Part shown: positions 23,499 to 35,395 of the stretch, one piece after another
Layout of the letters: each line of letters starts with the position of its first letter
Position numbering within the stretch: the first letter of the stretch is position 1
Assembly (NCBI GenBank): GCA_002221725.1
Contig: NJFT01000024.1
Span: forward strand, 124,001-188,000
Length of the DNA: 64,000 nt
Reading direction: 5' to 3'
Source of the DNA: Scedosporium boydii
Lineage: Eukaryota; Ascomycota; Sordariomycetes; Microascales; Microascaceae
Notes under the pieces: generated by a model
Database searches by the model: none
Told to the model about the DNA's origin: nothing
Seen by the model: only the letters and a program-made list of their open reading frames with translations
Made by a program: the position numbers and the translations under genes

Positions 23499-26400
23499 AT
23501 GATGAGTCGCCAATCATCTCGATCCGGCCGGCAAACACCCGTTGGAGGCTTTGGTTCAAAATCGAGGGCCGGCCGAGGTTTTGGCGGTTTTGGCTTGTCC
23601 TCATCAGCAAGCAGCGATCTCTCATATCTGGCGGAACCCCCCGATCTCTCTGCCATCTCTGATCCACATGTTGTCGTCTCGTGCAAGAACCTACTCAAGA
23701 AAGATAGCATTACAAAAGCTAGAGCCCTTGAGGAGCTATTGGCCTATGCAAAAGCTCACCCCTTCGAGCAAGATGGCGGTCCAGAAGAGCCGGTTCTTGA
23801 GGCTTGGGTGAGCATCAATGACGTCGTAAGAGTGTATAGGGCGAAGACTTGTTAACCAAGGTATACGAGTAGGTGAAAATTTACCCCGCGGCGTCCATTG
23901 ACAACTCTCGTCGCGTGCGGGAACTGGCGCACTCACTTCAATATGAGTTTATGAAAGCTGCCCGCAAGCGCATGGAGCGTCACGTTCCCAAGGTTGTAGG
24001 CCCTTGGCTCGCTGGCTTGTACGATCGTGACCGAATCGTCGCGAGAGTAGCGAACGACGGGCTTTCATCCTTCTTAAACTCCCCTGAAAAGACAACCCTC
24101 TTCTGGAAGAAATGCCAGCCTCAAATCCTCCAATTTGCCACTGGCGCCATCCGGGAGACAAAGGATACTCTGAGTGACGAGAGGTCCACCACCCCCGAGG
24201 ACGCCGAATCTAAGTACTTTCGAGTCCTAGGTGCGGCTTTGTCGCTAGTCCTGGCACTCCTCCAGAAACTAAGCGACGAGGATATGTCCAAGGCCCAAGA
24301 GAGTTATGACGAGTTCCTGAATGAAGATATCGTGTGGAAGTGCATAAACGTCGGAGATTCTTCCGTCCGCAAGTCTGCCTGCCAGCTCCTGGAGATTTCC
24401 CTCAACAAGAGGAAAGCTGTTCTTGAGGAAAAGATGTCACGCCTGAAGAAGGCACTTATATCCGAAGGCCTTAAAGCTAATCACACAGGTTCCGCTGCCC
24501 AGTTCGCCAAAGCTCTTTCGGCCTTTACTTCTGTCTTCCCCGGTGTTTGGCAGTCATCATCAGGTGGTAAGAAAACTCCTGTCTCTCGCCTGAACCACTT
24601 CCTAGAAAAGGGGTCCCAGGGCAGTGAGGCTGCCATGTTTTGGGATTCACTCCAAGCCCTTCTCAAGAGCCTCCCGAAGGAAGAGCTTCCGTTGGACGTC
24701 ACGACAGCTTTGGCGAAGTCGATGAGGACTGGTATCTCTAATAGAGAGGAACCACGGTCCAACGCCCTCATCGCTTGGCGGTCTTATCTCCAAGTAACCA
24801 GATCCTTTATGACTCTTCTTCCCTCTGGATCGGACCAGGTTTCGTTTGCTGGAGAGGCCCTATTCCCTCTTGTCGAGCACTACTTGCACCCGACCAGAGC
24901 GTCTGCGTGGTCCATCGTAGGCCCTTCGGCGCCTACCATAGTAGAGGCATGCTACGCAATCACGACGGAGTCTGCCCCCGAAGCTGTGGTTGCGGCGGCT
25001 AATGAGAGGTGGACGCAGCTGGCCAAGGATTTCGGCACGCGCATCGCAAACTCTTTGCCAGAGGTGTCTCGTGAGTTTCAAAAGTCGCAAGAGGCGATTG
25101 CTGAGGAAGGCAATCGGTGGTTCTCACTCATCGGGCAAATTCAAAAAACAAAGTCGGCCTCGGCGACTGGGGTTCCTGGAACGGCACTCGATTCTCCTGC
25201 GAGCGAGATAATTTCTTGCTGCATCGATGTACTGTCTCGACGGAACCTAAAGCCCTTCGGAGCTGCCAAAACAATCCGCCACATGAGCGAGTCGACTATG
25301 TACCTCGGTTTCAACGAGGCAATCACCACTGCTCTCTATGACTTCCTTCTTCAAGCTGGCAGCGAGCAGATGGACCTTGTCCTCAAGTCTCATTCAAGGT
25401 TGGATCTGATCGGATGTCTTCAATTATATGCGGGGAATCCCACTTTACAACAAAAATACGAAGTATTGTGGAAGACTTGGGCTTCACAACTTCTCCAGGA
25501 GTCCACAAGCCCTGACGTTCCGCACACACTCGCAGCCCTACTCTCTAACACGCAGGCGTCACCTTTGGCGCAAGGCAATGATGCTATCCAAAAGTACATT
25601 GTCGACAACACCCTTGAGTCTCTGTCTACTGGCACTGAGAGGTGGGATCTCCTGGAGTCTGCCTTGACAGCTGGTGCCTTGACGCTGGCCTCTATCAAGG
25701 CACTAGCCTTGGGCATTCTGAAGCATCTCCAAGCGGACAATGGGAGTGCCATAAGGGCTCTAAGCGGTCTGACTATTTTATCAAAGAAAGGAGCTACTCT
25801 CCTGTCTAAAGATGAAGATTTGTACCTGAGTCTTGCCACACAGCTGTTGTCTCTGGCTGAAGCAGGCGACCGGAATGTGTCGTCTAAGGCGAGAGAGCTC
25901 CACCAACTCCTCGACCTCCACGCAGATGGAAAGAAGCCTACGGCGCCGATTGTTCGGACAAATCTTGACATCGCAAGCCCGCAGTCCCTCGAGTAAGTGT
26001 TCTTTGACAGCATTCTCACGGAGGTTTGAGACTAATGAAATCTATCAGAATCGATACGGTGATTCAACTAGCCGTTCAAGAGGCCCTCGATAACATTAAA
26101 ACCCTCCCTGAATTGTTACCGGATACTTGGATTTGGCGCAATGATCTAACAGGTCTCATTTCAACTGGTGTTAACCCTGCACTGTCCATCACCAGTATCC
26201 TCGGCGGTGCCCAGTTCCTCGTCAAGGCATCTTCGCCAGGGGAGGTTCGCCCTCCTGGTAGGGACCGAAACGGGTATTCCGCTCCTGCTCGTATGGGCTT
26301 ATACTTACTGGGTCTGATTGAAAATGAGGTCGATATCAAGACACTTCCGTCGAAAATACTGATGGACATCATTCTCCTGCTTCTAGTCACTGCGGAGCTT

Positions 26401-28686
26401 GGTTCTGAACAGCTCACAATGATGGAAGACGGTAGATTATTTGAAGTCATGTCTCCGGCAGTGCAGCTAACCGCTGATAAACTTTCGTCGTCGTGTCACA
26501 AGTGGCTAAATGGACTGATATCCGAGTCAACCGGCTGGAAGGAAATGGAAAAGGAAGGTGATCCTGGATACTTGGTTTTCAATATTTTGCAAGCGCTGCT
26601 CAATAGGTCTAAGGATACCACGCCATTGGCGTTTTACTGCGCAAAGGCGGCGAGCGAGATTATTCAAGCCCTCACGGAGGAGCATGGTCCGCCGGACAAC
26701 TTCGACAAATTCCTCGCCAGCCTCTACCCAACAAAGGAAGCACCGTCTGCCATCTTCCCCGTCACTGCCCTGCTCCGAGGAGTCGGGCAGTCGCTAGCAT
26801 CCCCGGAGTCTCTCAACACCATATGCAACCGGCTAGTTAGCGACGCTGCCGGAGCTAAGCCTGTCTCCGAGAAATCTCTCGCAACGCTCGTCCTCTTAAC
26901 GTGTTGCCTCGGTTTCTACGAAGAGGGTGAGGTGCCTGTGCAGATGAATAGGCTCGTGTTTGCGGTCAGGAATGTGACGGGTTGGTTCGAGGCGGAAGGT
27001 CCTGTGGATCCTTTCTTCGCCGCGGAAAGTTGTCGACTCTTGGCTCGACTGCTTCCCGAAATAGCCTCTGTCTATGGTTCACACTGGGAGAATACACTTC
27101 AGTACTGTACCAGGATATGGGAAGCTGCTGGAGAGTACCCGCTAGATATTTCAATGTCGGCGATTCACGCATCCTTAAAGTTGTACTCGATTCTCGAATC
27201 ACTCCCCGAGCCGAATGACGATCTTGAAGATTCGTTGAAGGACCTAGCTGAGGTCAAGGCTAAGTCGTTAATCGATTTACTCAAACTTCCACGAGAGCAG
27301 AACTCCCAGCCTTTGTCGATTATCGACTCCCTCCTTTGCCGACAAGTCGCCAAGATTCCTCTGCGGTTTCTGAAGGATTTATCTGAGCTTTATGGATTGC
27401 TTGCATACGAGTCGCGAGATATTCAGACGGCGGCATTCACGCTTATGCATAGGGCCTTGCCTGCCCTTCAGGAGCAGCTATCTGTCGATGTCCTCCTAGA
27501 CAAAGAGAGTAGGTTTAGCTTGCCATGCTTTTCTTTCAGTAACCGTGCCCACCTTACAGCTGCTGACTTTCACCCCTAGGCGCACATCTGCCAGATGAGA
27601 TGATGTCTCTTCTCCTAGAGCCGCCGACGCTGGAGAAATATCCTGATGATGTCTTGGCGCAGTTGCCTCTGGCAGTGCGGACCTACCTCCTTACCTGGCA
27701 TCTCATTTTCGATTCATACAGCACGGCCTCTCTTGGTGTGCGCAATGACTATACTGAAGACCTCAAGTCCGGCAATTATATCTCTCCCCTTCTTGATTTC
27801 ATCTTCGATGTTCTCGGCCACTCGATCGCACACCCCATCAATCTCGATAAGGAAGGTTTCACAACCGAGCACATTCGTGCATACGACATCAAAGTAGCCG
27901 ACGCGGAGCCGGATGAGCGTGACATGCATTGGCTCCTCATCCACATCTACTACCTCTGCCTCAAGTACACCCCGGAGCTGTTCAAGACATGGTTTATCAA
28001 CTGCAGGTCCAAGCAGACTCGGATCGCGGTGGAGGGCTGGATGACAAAGTACTTCTCGCCACTGATCATCTCCGATGCTCTCGACGACGTCGCCCGTTGG
28101 GCGGAGGCCCAGGAGGCTAGCGGTGACGATGAGAAGGAGTTGCTGGTGAAGGTGAGCAGGACGGCGAGAGAGGTTACGGCTGGCTATGAGGTGGATGAAA
28201 TGTTGGCTTCGATTACGATCAAGGTTCCACCAAACTACCCGATAGAAGGAATCACGGTCTTGGGGACGAGCAGGGTCGTGGTCAATGAGAGGAAGTGGCA
28301 GAGCTGGGTAAGGACAACTCAGGGTGTCATTACATTTTCGGTAAGTCAAGAACCCAAAAAAAAAAGGCCTTGCTTTCTATACTTTTCCCACGGAGTCTCT
28401 ATGGGGCTAACCAGCATGACAGAACGGAAGCATTATTGATGGGCTCATGACATTCCGCCGCAACATCGTTGGCGCCCTCAAGGGTCAGACAGAATGTGCC
28501 ATCTGCTATGCCATAATATCCTCCGACAAGAAGATGCCGGACAAGCGGTGCCAGACTTGCAAGAACCTATTCCACCGAACATGTCTGTATAAGTGGTTCC
28601 AGACTAGCAGTCAGAACACTTGCCCGCTTTGTAGGAACCCCATTGATTATCTCGGCTCTGACACTAGGTCGAGGCGCATGCATTAA
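23499..28686 (+). CDS. rkr1/ltn1: E3 ubiquitin-protein ligase listerin
   Basis: This is listerin (Ltn1/Rkr1), the RING E3 ligase of the ribosome quality control complex that ubiquitinates nascent chains on stalled 60S subunits. The model is join(23499..23807,23873..25992,26049..27508,27580..28340,28423..28686), 1637 aa, the expected size. The N-terminus (SRQSSRSGRQTPVGGFGSKS, then GFGGFG) is followed by LVSCKNLLKKDSITKA-like sequence and the conserved HEAT/ARM repeats (KARALEEL, VGPWLAG). The long middle is helical repeat. The C-terminal RING variant begins CAIC and continues CQTC, FH, TC and CPLC, all eight ligands present. Introns have GTGAGC, GTAAGT, GTAGGT and GTAAGT donors and preserve phase. 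Two ATGs are adjacent at 23499 and 23502; either could be used. Exon 2 begins with GTG (Val), so an internal start there is not proposed. Confidence 0.93.
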
Positions 28687-28799
28687 GGGGGCTTTGTTTA
28701 TGGTCGTAGGAGGGAAAAAAATAGTCGTGTGACGTTAACGTAAGGCAAAAAGGGGGTTTTGAACACTATGTCGTTGCATTGGTCATGAATATAGATCTT
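28687..28799. terminator. Short convergent 3' region
   Basis: Only 113 bp separate the listerin stop codon from the stop of the kinase gene on the other strand. The two 3' UTRs must overlap or be very short. Confidence 0.5.
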
Positions 28800-30329
28800 T
28801 CATTCTTGCTGCATACATCTTTGTTGAAGCGCCTAAAAGTGCATACATCCCATTAGCGGAGTGATTTGGAGGGCAGAGATGGGGAAGGATACTTACCTGC
28901 TCAGCAGTGAATCTCTCTGAACTTTCGAATCTCAACAGCCCAGCCACTAGCCCCCTAAACTCTTCCTTCACTCCTTCAAACACGACCTCCGAATCCCTCG
29001 AATCAAAAACCCTCCACATCCCGAAAGGCGTCGTCCTAAACCTCGTAGCCTCAGGCCACGTCTCTGGCGTAGGCGTGCCCAGAGTGCGAAAGATGCTAAG
29101 GATGAGGCCAAGCTGGCTCCCATCCTCATGAGTGGGCGGAGATTCGAATATGGGCGAAGGATTCGTCGGGTTCGTCGAGGCGGATTCGGAGAGGAGGACG
29201 CCGAGGGACCACATGTCGGCTTGGGTCGCGTAGGCTTTGTTGCCGAACAGGGCGTCGGGAGGACGATAGGGTCCAGTGCCGATGTCGAGGATCTTGGAGT
29301 CTGAGGGTTCGGAGGACGGGGAGAAGTCCGGGTGCCAAGCTGTCCCGAAGTCGGAGAGGTAGGCGGGTCCGTCGAGGGTGTCTAAGAGTACGGCGGAGGG
29401 TTTTATGTCGCGGTGGATGATGCCTTTGGCGTGGATGTAAGATAGGGCACTTAATATATCCCGAAAGATAGTGCGGGTCCTGGATACGGAAACTGGACCG
29501 GCGTCGAAAAGGTCGGCTAGAGTATGGGGCTTGAAAGGAAATGTTAAGACCAGACGCTGTTCCTGGTCCCGGAAGGAGTCGACTAAGGCGATGACGGCAG
29601 GGTGGTGCAAGGATCTCAGGATCTTGACCTCGCGCTGGGGGTTGTGCGGCTCAAAGGTTTGGTAGGGGTGGATGACCTTGAGAGCATGAACGACTGGCGG
29701 CGTAGATGACGGCGAGTTGGCCCGGTAAACGGTGGATGTTAGCCCCTCACCAACCGGAAGGCAACCTTGGTAAGGGCCTATTCGGACGCCTATCGGGTCA
29801 TCGTTGTCGTCTTGACCAGTTGGGTTTGGAAAGAGGAGTGAAGGCGGCGACTCCTGTCGAGGAACCGAGGCGGGATGGAAGGAAACATTACATGCTTCAT
29901 CATACTCTTCCTACAAGCCAGTAAGAATATGGGCCCTGGACATGGACAACGGTTCTTTGGATGTTAAAATGGATTGGATACCCTTGAGGTGGAGGCGTCA
30001 AATGCATCGTTTTCGACTCTGAAAGCTTCCTGTTGGGCAATGTCTTTCTTTTCAGGACATTCAGATGTGATCTTGTTGGTTCTATGAAGTGATGTTAGTG
30101 TGTTTATATTTCCAATCTAAAAATACACTTACATTCGCTCAATATTATCATATCTGCAACTGGCCGACAAAGAGACCTTCCACTCTTCGGAAGCCATCCT
30201 AAGAGGCCTGGGAGGAGCTATGGATTGTATTGCTTCGGGGATCGGTGGCTCTGCTGTCACAGCTGCGAGCCTATTGGATTCATCACTTGCATATTGCGTA
30301 TACTTACAAGCTTCAGAGGAGCTAGGCAT
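28800..30329 (-). CDS. CMGC/CDK-like protein kinase with altered catalytic loop (Csk1-like)
   Basis: This is a CDK-like serine/threonine kinase, closest in my judgement to fungal CDK-activating kinases of the Csk1 type. The model is complement(join(28800..28832,28897..29910,29982..30081,30133..30329)), 447 aa. A non-kinase N-terminus of about 140 residues precedes the glycine loop VGEGLTSTVYRA (152-163). The ATP lysine is Lys177 in HALKVI. The catalytic loop reads HRDIKPSAVLL (Asp near 267), so the Mg-binding Asn is Ala272. DFG is intact (Asp286). The APE motif is PPD, and DMWSLGVLLSE matches subdomain IX. All introns have GTAAGT/GTATCC donors and good AG acceptors and keep phase; the last exon adds ten residues after FTAEQ. 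The first ATG at 30329 starts MPSSSEACK. The kinase fold is sure; its substrate is inferred. Confidence 0.8.
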
Positions 30330-31245
30330 AGCTCAAGCCACAGATGGAAACGATCTGATCGATGGATCTTTGTGGCATTGATGCAGAGCACTGCTCTCGA
30401 GCTTCTTGACAGTCGAATTGGGGGATGAAATTGACCAATGCTCGAATCCAGAACGGATTTCTGAAGTCGACACTGTGCGATACCACAACGACTGCAGGTC
30501 TGTGCATAAAGTACTGAATTGATACTTCTAAGTGATGTATATTGAGTAGTGGAATTTGAGCTAAATTTAAGTACTTTTCAGTATTTCCCAGCCTCATCCG
30601 CGGATTTCGGGTTTCACGGTTGAGTGTGGTTGATAATCCGTACTGTACCACAGGCAGAGTGACACCACTGAGTGATAGCACCTGAGCACTGAGCACGGCC
30701 ATTTTATAGTGGGTGACAGCGGGGGAAGACCCAGCGTAAGGCCCAAGCTTGGGGCCGGGAACCAGTGGGAACCAGTGGCGGAGACCACCAAGACGCTAAC
30801 GTGACACCATCAGGAACAAAACATGGAAGGTGGTTTGGCAGCAAGAGAGAAAAAAGAAGGAAAAAATACCTCCGACGACGCCAGATCAATTCATCATTGA
30901 TCTTCCGTCCCATCAACTGCGTAATCATCGATGCTCCCTCCATTTCCATTTTCCGCCCACAGCGTCACACCCTGCCTCTCCCTCTCCCTCTCCCTCTCCC
31001 TCCTCCTTGATTCTCTGTTGCCCGCAACTCTGTAATTCTCGCGACGACACCATCCTTCTCTATCGTGCTGGCGCTCATCCTGGCACACAACGCACTATGT
31101 TTGAACTCGCTGGCAGCCTCGCCTAACCCACCACCGAACCCAGAATAATTAGACCCCCTCTCTCTGCGCCCATCAATACGTTAATAGAGTGTCGGAATAC
31201 CTTCGTCTCGAAACTCCGGCCCCAGCCACCTTCGATCCCCTGACG
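30330..31245. promoter_or_regulatory. Divergent promoter region of kinase and SYP1 genes
   Basis: These 916 bp separate two divergently transcribed genes. A CTCTCC tandem tract at 30975-31003 lies on the SYP1 side and may be part of a pyrimidine-rich 5' UTR or core promoter. No protein-coding content was recognised. Confidence 0.55.
30975..31003. repeat. CTCTCC tandem microsatellite
   Basis: The hexamer CTCTCC/CCTCTC is repeated about five times without interruption, about 250 bp upstream of the SYP1 start codon. Confidence 0.85.
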
Positions 31246-34200
31246 ATGGAGGAAACCTCGAGAACCGAGTACCCAGCGATGCTGGTAAGCTAGATCGAAT
31301 TCCACCCCAGCCTTCCGTCCTCAGGTGCTCTCGCGCGAGGAGCTCAGTTCCGAGAGTATCGTCGAGCTGGCGCCGTCGGAAGCTTTTCTTGTCGCTTGGG
31401 TGTTTTGCCTGTAGCATAGCAAGATGCGGCCAGTGGCTAATTGAGTAATGTTCCAATGTCCCATTTATCTAGGCGTATCTCCAACCTTCGCAAGCTGTTC
31501 ATGTCCTCAACGACCGGGTGAAACGCGTCACCAAGCTCAATATTGAAATCGCCGACTGGCTACAGGTACGCTCCGCTGCTCGGTTCCTCGATGCTGAACC
31601 AATCTCCCTCTTCGCTCCCGTCGCCGACTACGACTTTTTGTCTTCCCATCCCCCATTTCTCCCCGATATCCACATGTCTCCGATCCACCCGATTACCTGC
31701 GGCACGCCTGGCTCGCTAACTCCTCACCTTCGTCTTTCTAGGAACGCCGGAAGGTCGAAGAGCAATACGTCCAGGGCTTGAGGAAGTTGATGCAATTCAA
31801 GGTCCCCAATACAACATCCGAACTCGGGTAAGTGTTTTGGTTTTGTTCTGCGTCCATGAACAAGTCGCGGGATCATTCGGAACCCCCAGGTTCGACCAGC
31901 GGGGCTAACTTGTCTCGCGTCGGAACAGAGTCTTCCAAGGTCCATGGGACAAAGTCCTTCGCACGGTCGAGTCGACGGCCCACTCCCACTTCCTGTTCGC
32001 ATCGCGAGTCGAAAAAGATGTCGAGGTTCCTCTACGAAATTTCGGACAGAAGAGGGAGGTGCAAAACATTCACACCATCGCCGCGAACCTCGCCTCCATG
32101 GCCAAAGAACTCGAGGATGCGCAGGATAAGTCTGAGAGGTTGACAAAGAAGGGTACTAAGGCCAACACGCAGAAAGTCGAGGCCGCTGCCTCGCGGTTGA
32201 ACGCGGCGTCTCAGCAATGGGAGTCGCAGGCCCCCTTCATTTTCGAGAACTTTCAAGTCCTTGACGAGCAGCGAGCCAACCAGCTGCGCGACCTTTTGAC
32301 CCAGCTCCTGACCCACGAGAACGACCAGGCCCAAAGGACCCAGATCAGTGCTGGGGAGACCCTCCAGGTGATGCTTGACATCCAGACCTCGAAGGAGATC
32401 GAAAACTTTGCCCACAGGGTTACAGATGGCAAGGCCAAGAACGAAAGGAGGTCGGCGCCAGCGACTAGGCGTCCTAGTGTTGCCGGCAGTACCTCAACCC
32501 CTCCTGCGACTGCTACAACTGCGGCGTCTCATGATGACGAGACACCCAGTGAGACCGATACCCCAGAACTTCATCAGCGTATGCATAAGCCCGGTTTGCT
32601 ACATCCCCATTCCTTGCGCTCGACATGAGTTGTCGCAGCTTGCGGCGGTTTCAATGCGATGATATTTCTTCCCAGTGTCCGGTAGCTAACGCCATGTTTG
32701 ACAGAAACCCCGCGATTGCGGAGCAGAATCGGAACTATGCTCGGCCGACGACGACAGAGTATCCATGGCGGATTCGGACCTATTTCACAGAAGACTTCGG
32801 GCTCCTTTGGTAGGAACCTAAGAAGCAGCCATGGTCGTGGCGTATCGCCCCGTGCCTCGATGAATGACTTGACCTCGTCGAATAAGCTACCGTCTCTCGC
32901 CGAGGGCCCTGACGTCTCCAGGGACGTCAACGCTGCGGAGGCCGAAGAGAAACCAAAGGAGGAGCCCCCCCACGAAGGCGCGAACGGAGTCAAGCCATCA
33001 CCGAACTTGGGTGACCTGGCTGTCCTTGTCGAACCGCAAGGTACTGTAAATGGTGCCGACCGGGAGATACCCGAGTTCGCCCCGCCTCCCGGGCCACCAC
33101 CCCAGGCCAAGGCTCCCGTAGATCAGCCAACCAAGGATTCCGAGGGTTTCACCATCCCAGCCGCCATGAACGACCCGATTTCACTAGCTCAGCGCGAAGC
33201 TGCCGCAACCGAAGATGCCGATCAGTTGTTCAAGCTCAACATTCAGAGCACTCCCGTTGCCCAGGACGACCCCGAGGCGACACAGGCCGCTCTCTCCAAC
33301 GTAACTAACGCATTGACTCAAATGGGCTTACCGTCGCGTAAGGGTGGTACGATACGGGGCCGGAGAGATGTCCGTAATACCATCTACGTGCCCTCAGCCA
33401 ACGGCGCTCCGTCTCCCGACGTGGGTGCTCCCCCCACGCCTCCAATTCCGACCGCCTTCACGAAGCCGCCCACTCTCGCCGCTCTAGCATCCGAAGCGAG
33501 TATTGCTGGCACCTCGGATACTCAATCCGTTCGTTCCGGCAACTCACTTGGCACTTTGAACCATGCAAAGCATCCCGACAGGCTGGGTGCCGGCCTGAAC
33601 GCCTCTGTCATCGAGACTATTGCCGCCTCGTTTGAAGATGGCGCTCTGACGACCGCTAAGATCAGTGGCGAGATTGCGTTTAGCTACCATCCCGATGAAG
33701 ACCCCGATAGCAAGCCTCGTAAGTGTGATCCCAAACTCAAATCGTTTGATATCATCATCCTGAGATGCCGCTAACCATCGAGATGCAGTGCACAACCCAA
33801 CGATCCGCATTAATAACTTTCCTAACCTCGAGGTTATCGGCCCTAACCGAATTTTCGTTCAGAATGCCCTGCCAGATAGAAATGATCAGTTTATTTTGGA
33901 TGTGTCTCACCTTTCCAGGACCTCGACAGCCTTTAGCTACCGTCTCCATTCCGAGTCTGACGGCAAAGACCTTGTTGTGCATACGCCCTTCCTTATCCGA
34001 TCGCACTGGAAACCGAAGGGCGACAAACTAGAGCTCCTGATGCATTACTCGCTTAACCCCGCGAGCGCATTCACCTCTCCCATCATGTTACACAACGTGG
34101 TGGTGTTCGCCACCTACGAGGGCGCGAGGGCAAGTGGTGCCCAGACAAAGCCATCGGGTACCCATCTCAAAGACAAGCATCTCGTCTATTGGAGACTCGG

Positions 34201-34513
34201 CGATATCACCTTAACCTCCGAGCCTCAAAAGATCGTCTGCCGCATCATCGGCGCCGAAGGTGCCGAGCCACAGCCGGGTCATGTGGAGGCTCGGTGGGAA
34301 TACACTCCGGGCCTCACAGCGACAGCCTCATTGGGCGGCATCTCAGTCTCGAGGCTTGAAGAGACGAAAGGCAAGGAGAAGGAAGCGATAGTCGTCGAAG
34401 ATCCTTTCGCCGATAGCGATAATTTGATGTCACCACCGCTTCCCTCCGACCACAGGTGGGTGGATGTGCCGATGGTATATAAGCTTGTTAGCGGCAAGTA
34501 TGAGGCCCAGTAG
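31246..34513 (+). CDS. syp1: Muniscin SYP1/FCHo-type endocytic adaptor
   Basis: This is a muniscin: an F-BAR membrane-binding domain plus a mu-homology cargo domain, acting at early clathrin endocytosis sites and, in yeast, in septin and profilin-linked morphogenesis. The model is join(31246..31284,31473..31565,31742..31827,31929..32578,32705..33718,33789..34513), 868 aa, in frame throughout. Short exons 1-3 encode the F-BAR start (SRTEYPAML, VKRVTKLNIEIADWLQ, ERRKVEEQYVQGL). The F-BAR domain ends near residue 260. A long Pro/Ser-rich linker follows. The mu-homology domain begins near residue 598 (KISGEIAFSYHPDE) and runs to the end (RWVDVPMVYKLVSGKYEAQ). Donors GTAAGC, GTACGC, GTAAGT, GTATGC and GTAAGT and matching acceptors are visible. 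The start is supported by the conserved TEYPAML motif. Function follows from the family. Confidence 0.92.
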
Positions 34514-35395
34514 GTGGTGGTGGCGAGGCCGAAGCCTAATTTCCTTGAGATGATGTAACGATCCCAGATTTGTTTCCTACCAGAAGAGTTGCCTGTCTTC
34601 ATTTCTCGCCATTTCCTTTGTCATATTCACCCCTGTTGTCACCCTCGTTTCATTCATTCCTGGTCTTGAAGGTGGCTAGGATTGTCTGATGAGAGCAACC
34701 ACACCGATGTATGCCACTTGGGAGGTGTTCACATACCCTTGACTTGCAGCTGTTTATTTTCTTTGTTTAGTCTGATTATGGCTATTATATCGTCCAGCCA
34801 ACCGTTTTGGGATATGCATTCACCGAGTTCGGTGCTTTTTTTGCCTTGCTTCCGCCCCTCGTTCTCGCACTTGGCTCAAGTGGCTCTTTGTACATCATGA
34901 AAACCCTGAGAAGGAGATCTGGACGCAATAGTGTAGGAGATGAAGGAATAATCTATTTTCAAACCGTGCCATGTGCTTTCACCCTGATTTCTAGCTATTA
35001 ACTTGAATTGCTTAACTCCCTGTCGCGAGTTGGAAGTCATCGACATTAGGGGAGGCTTGAAGGGCATGTGCGACTGGGGGCGAACGACGGTTTGTCAAGA
35101 TTTGATATATGGCTCATTGCGTACGGTTGGTAAGAAAGCTTTTGAACTCGGCTTCTGAAACAGCCCGAGCCGTGTGTGTTTTCTCGATGAAATGCACTCA
35201 TTCAAAGGCAGAGGTGCTGACGCTCATAGGGCTGGGCTGCGCAAGACCCTATTCCAACTGGCTAAATTTAATTTACTGGAATGACAGGAACTATCCAAAC
35301 TGACAAGCGGACTATTGCTGGCTGGAGATATGCAAGCAAACACAAACGCTACTGCCACCGAGCGGCAAAGTTGTCTGGTTCTTATTCCCTTGGTG
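34514..35395. terminator. Convergent intergenic region
   Basis: The SYP1 gene and the caspase-like gene end toward each other here. Only short AT-rich ORFs are present. No gene or repeat was recognised. Confidence 0.5.

Noticed and set aside
25420..26019. 199-codon minus-strand ORF
   Set aside because: It is antisense to listerin exon 2 and crosses an intron of that gene.
27714..28349. 211-codon minus-strand ORF
   Set aside because: It is antisense to listerin exon 4; no independent support.
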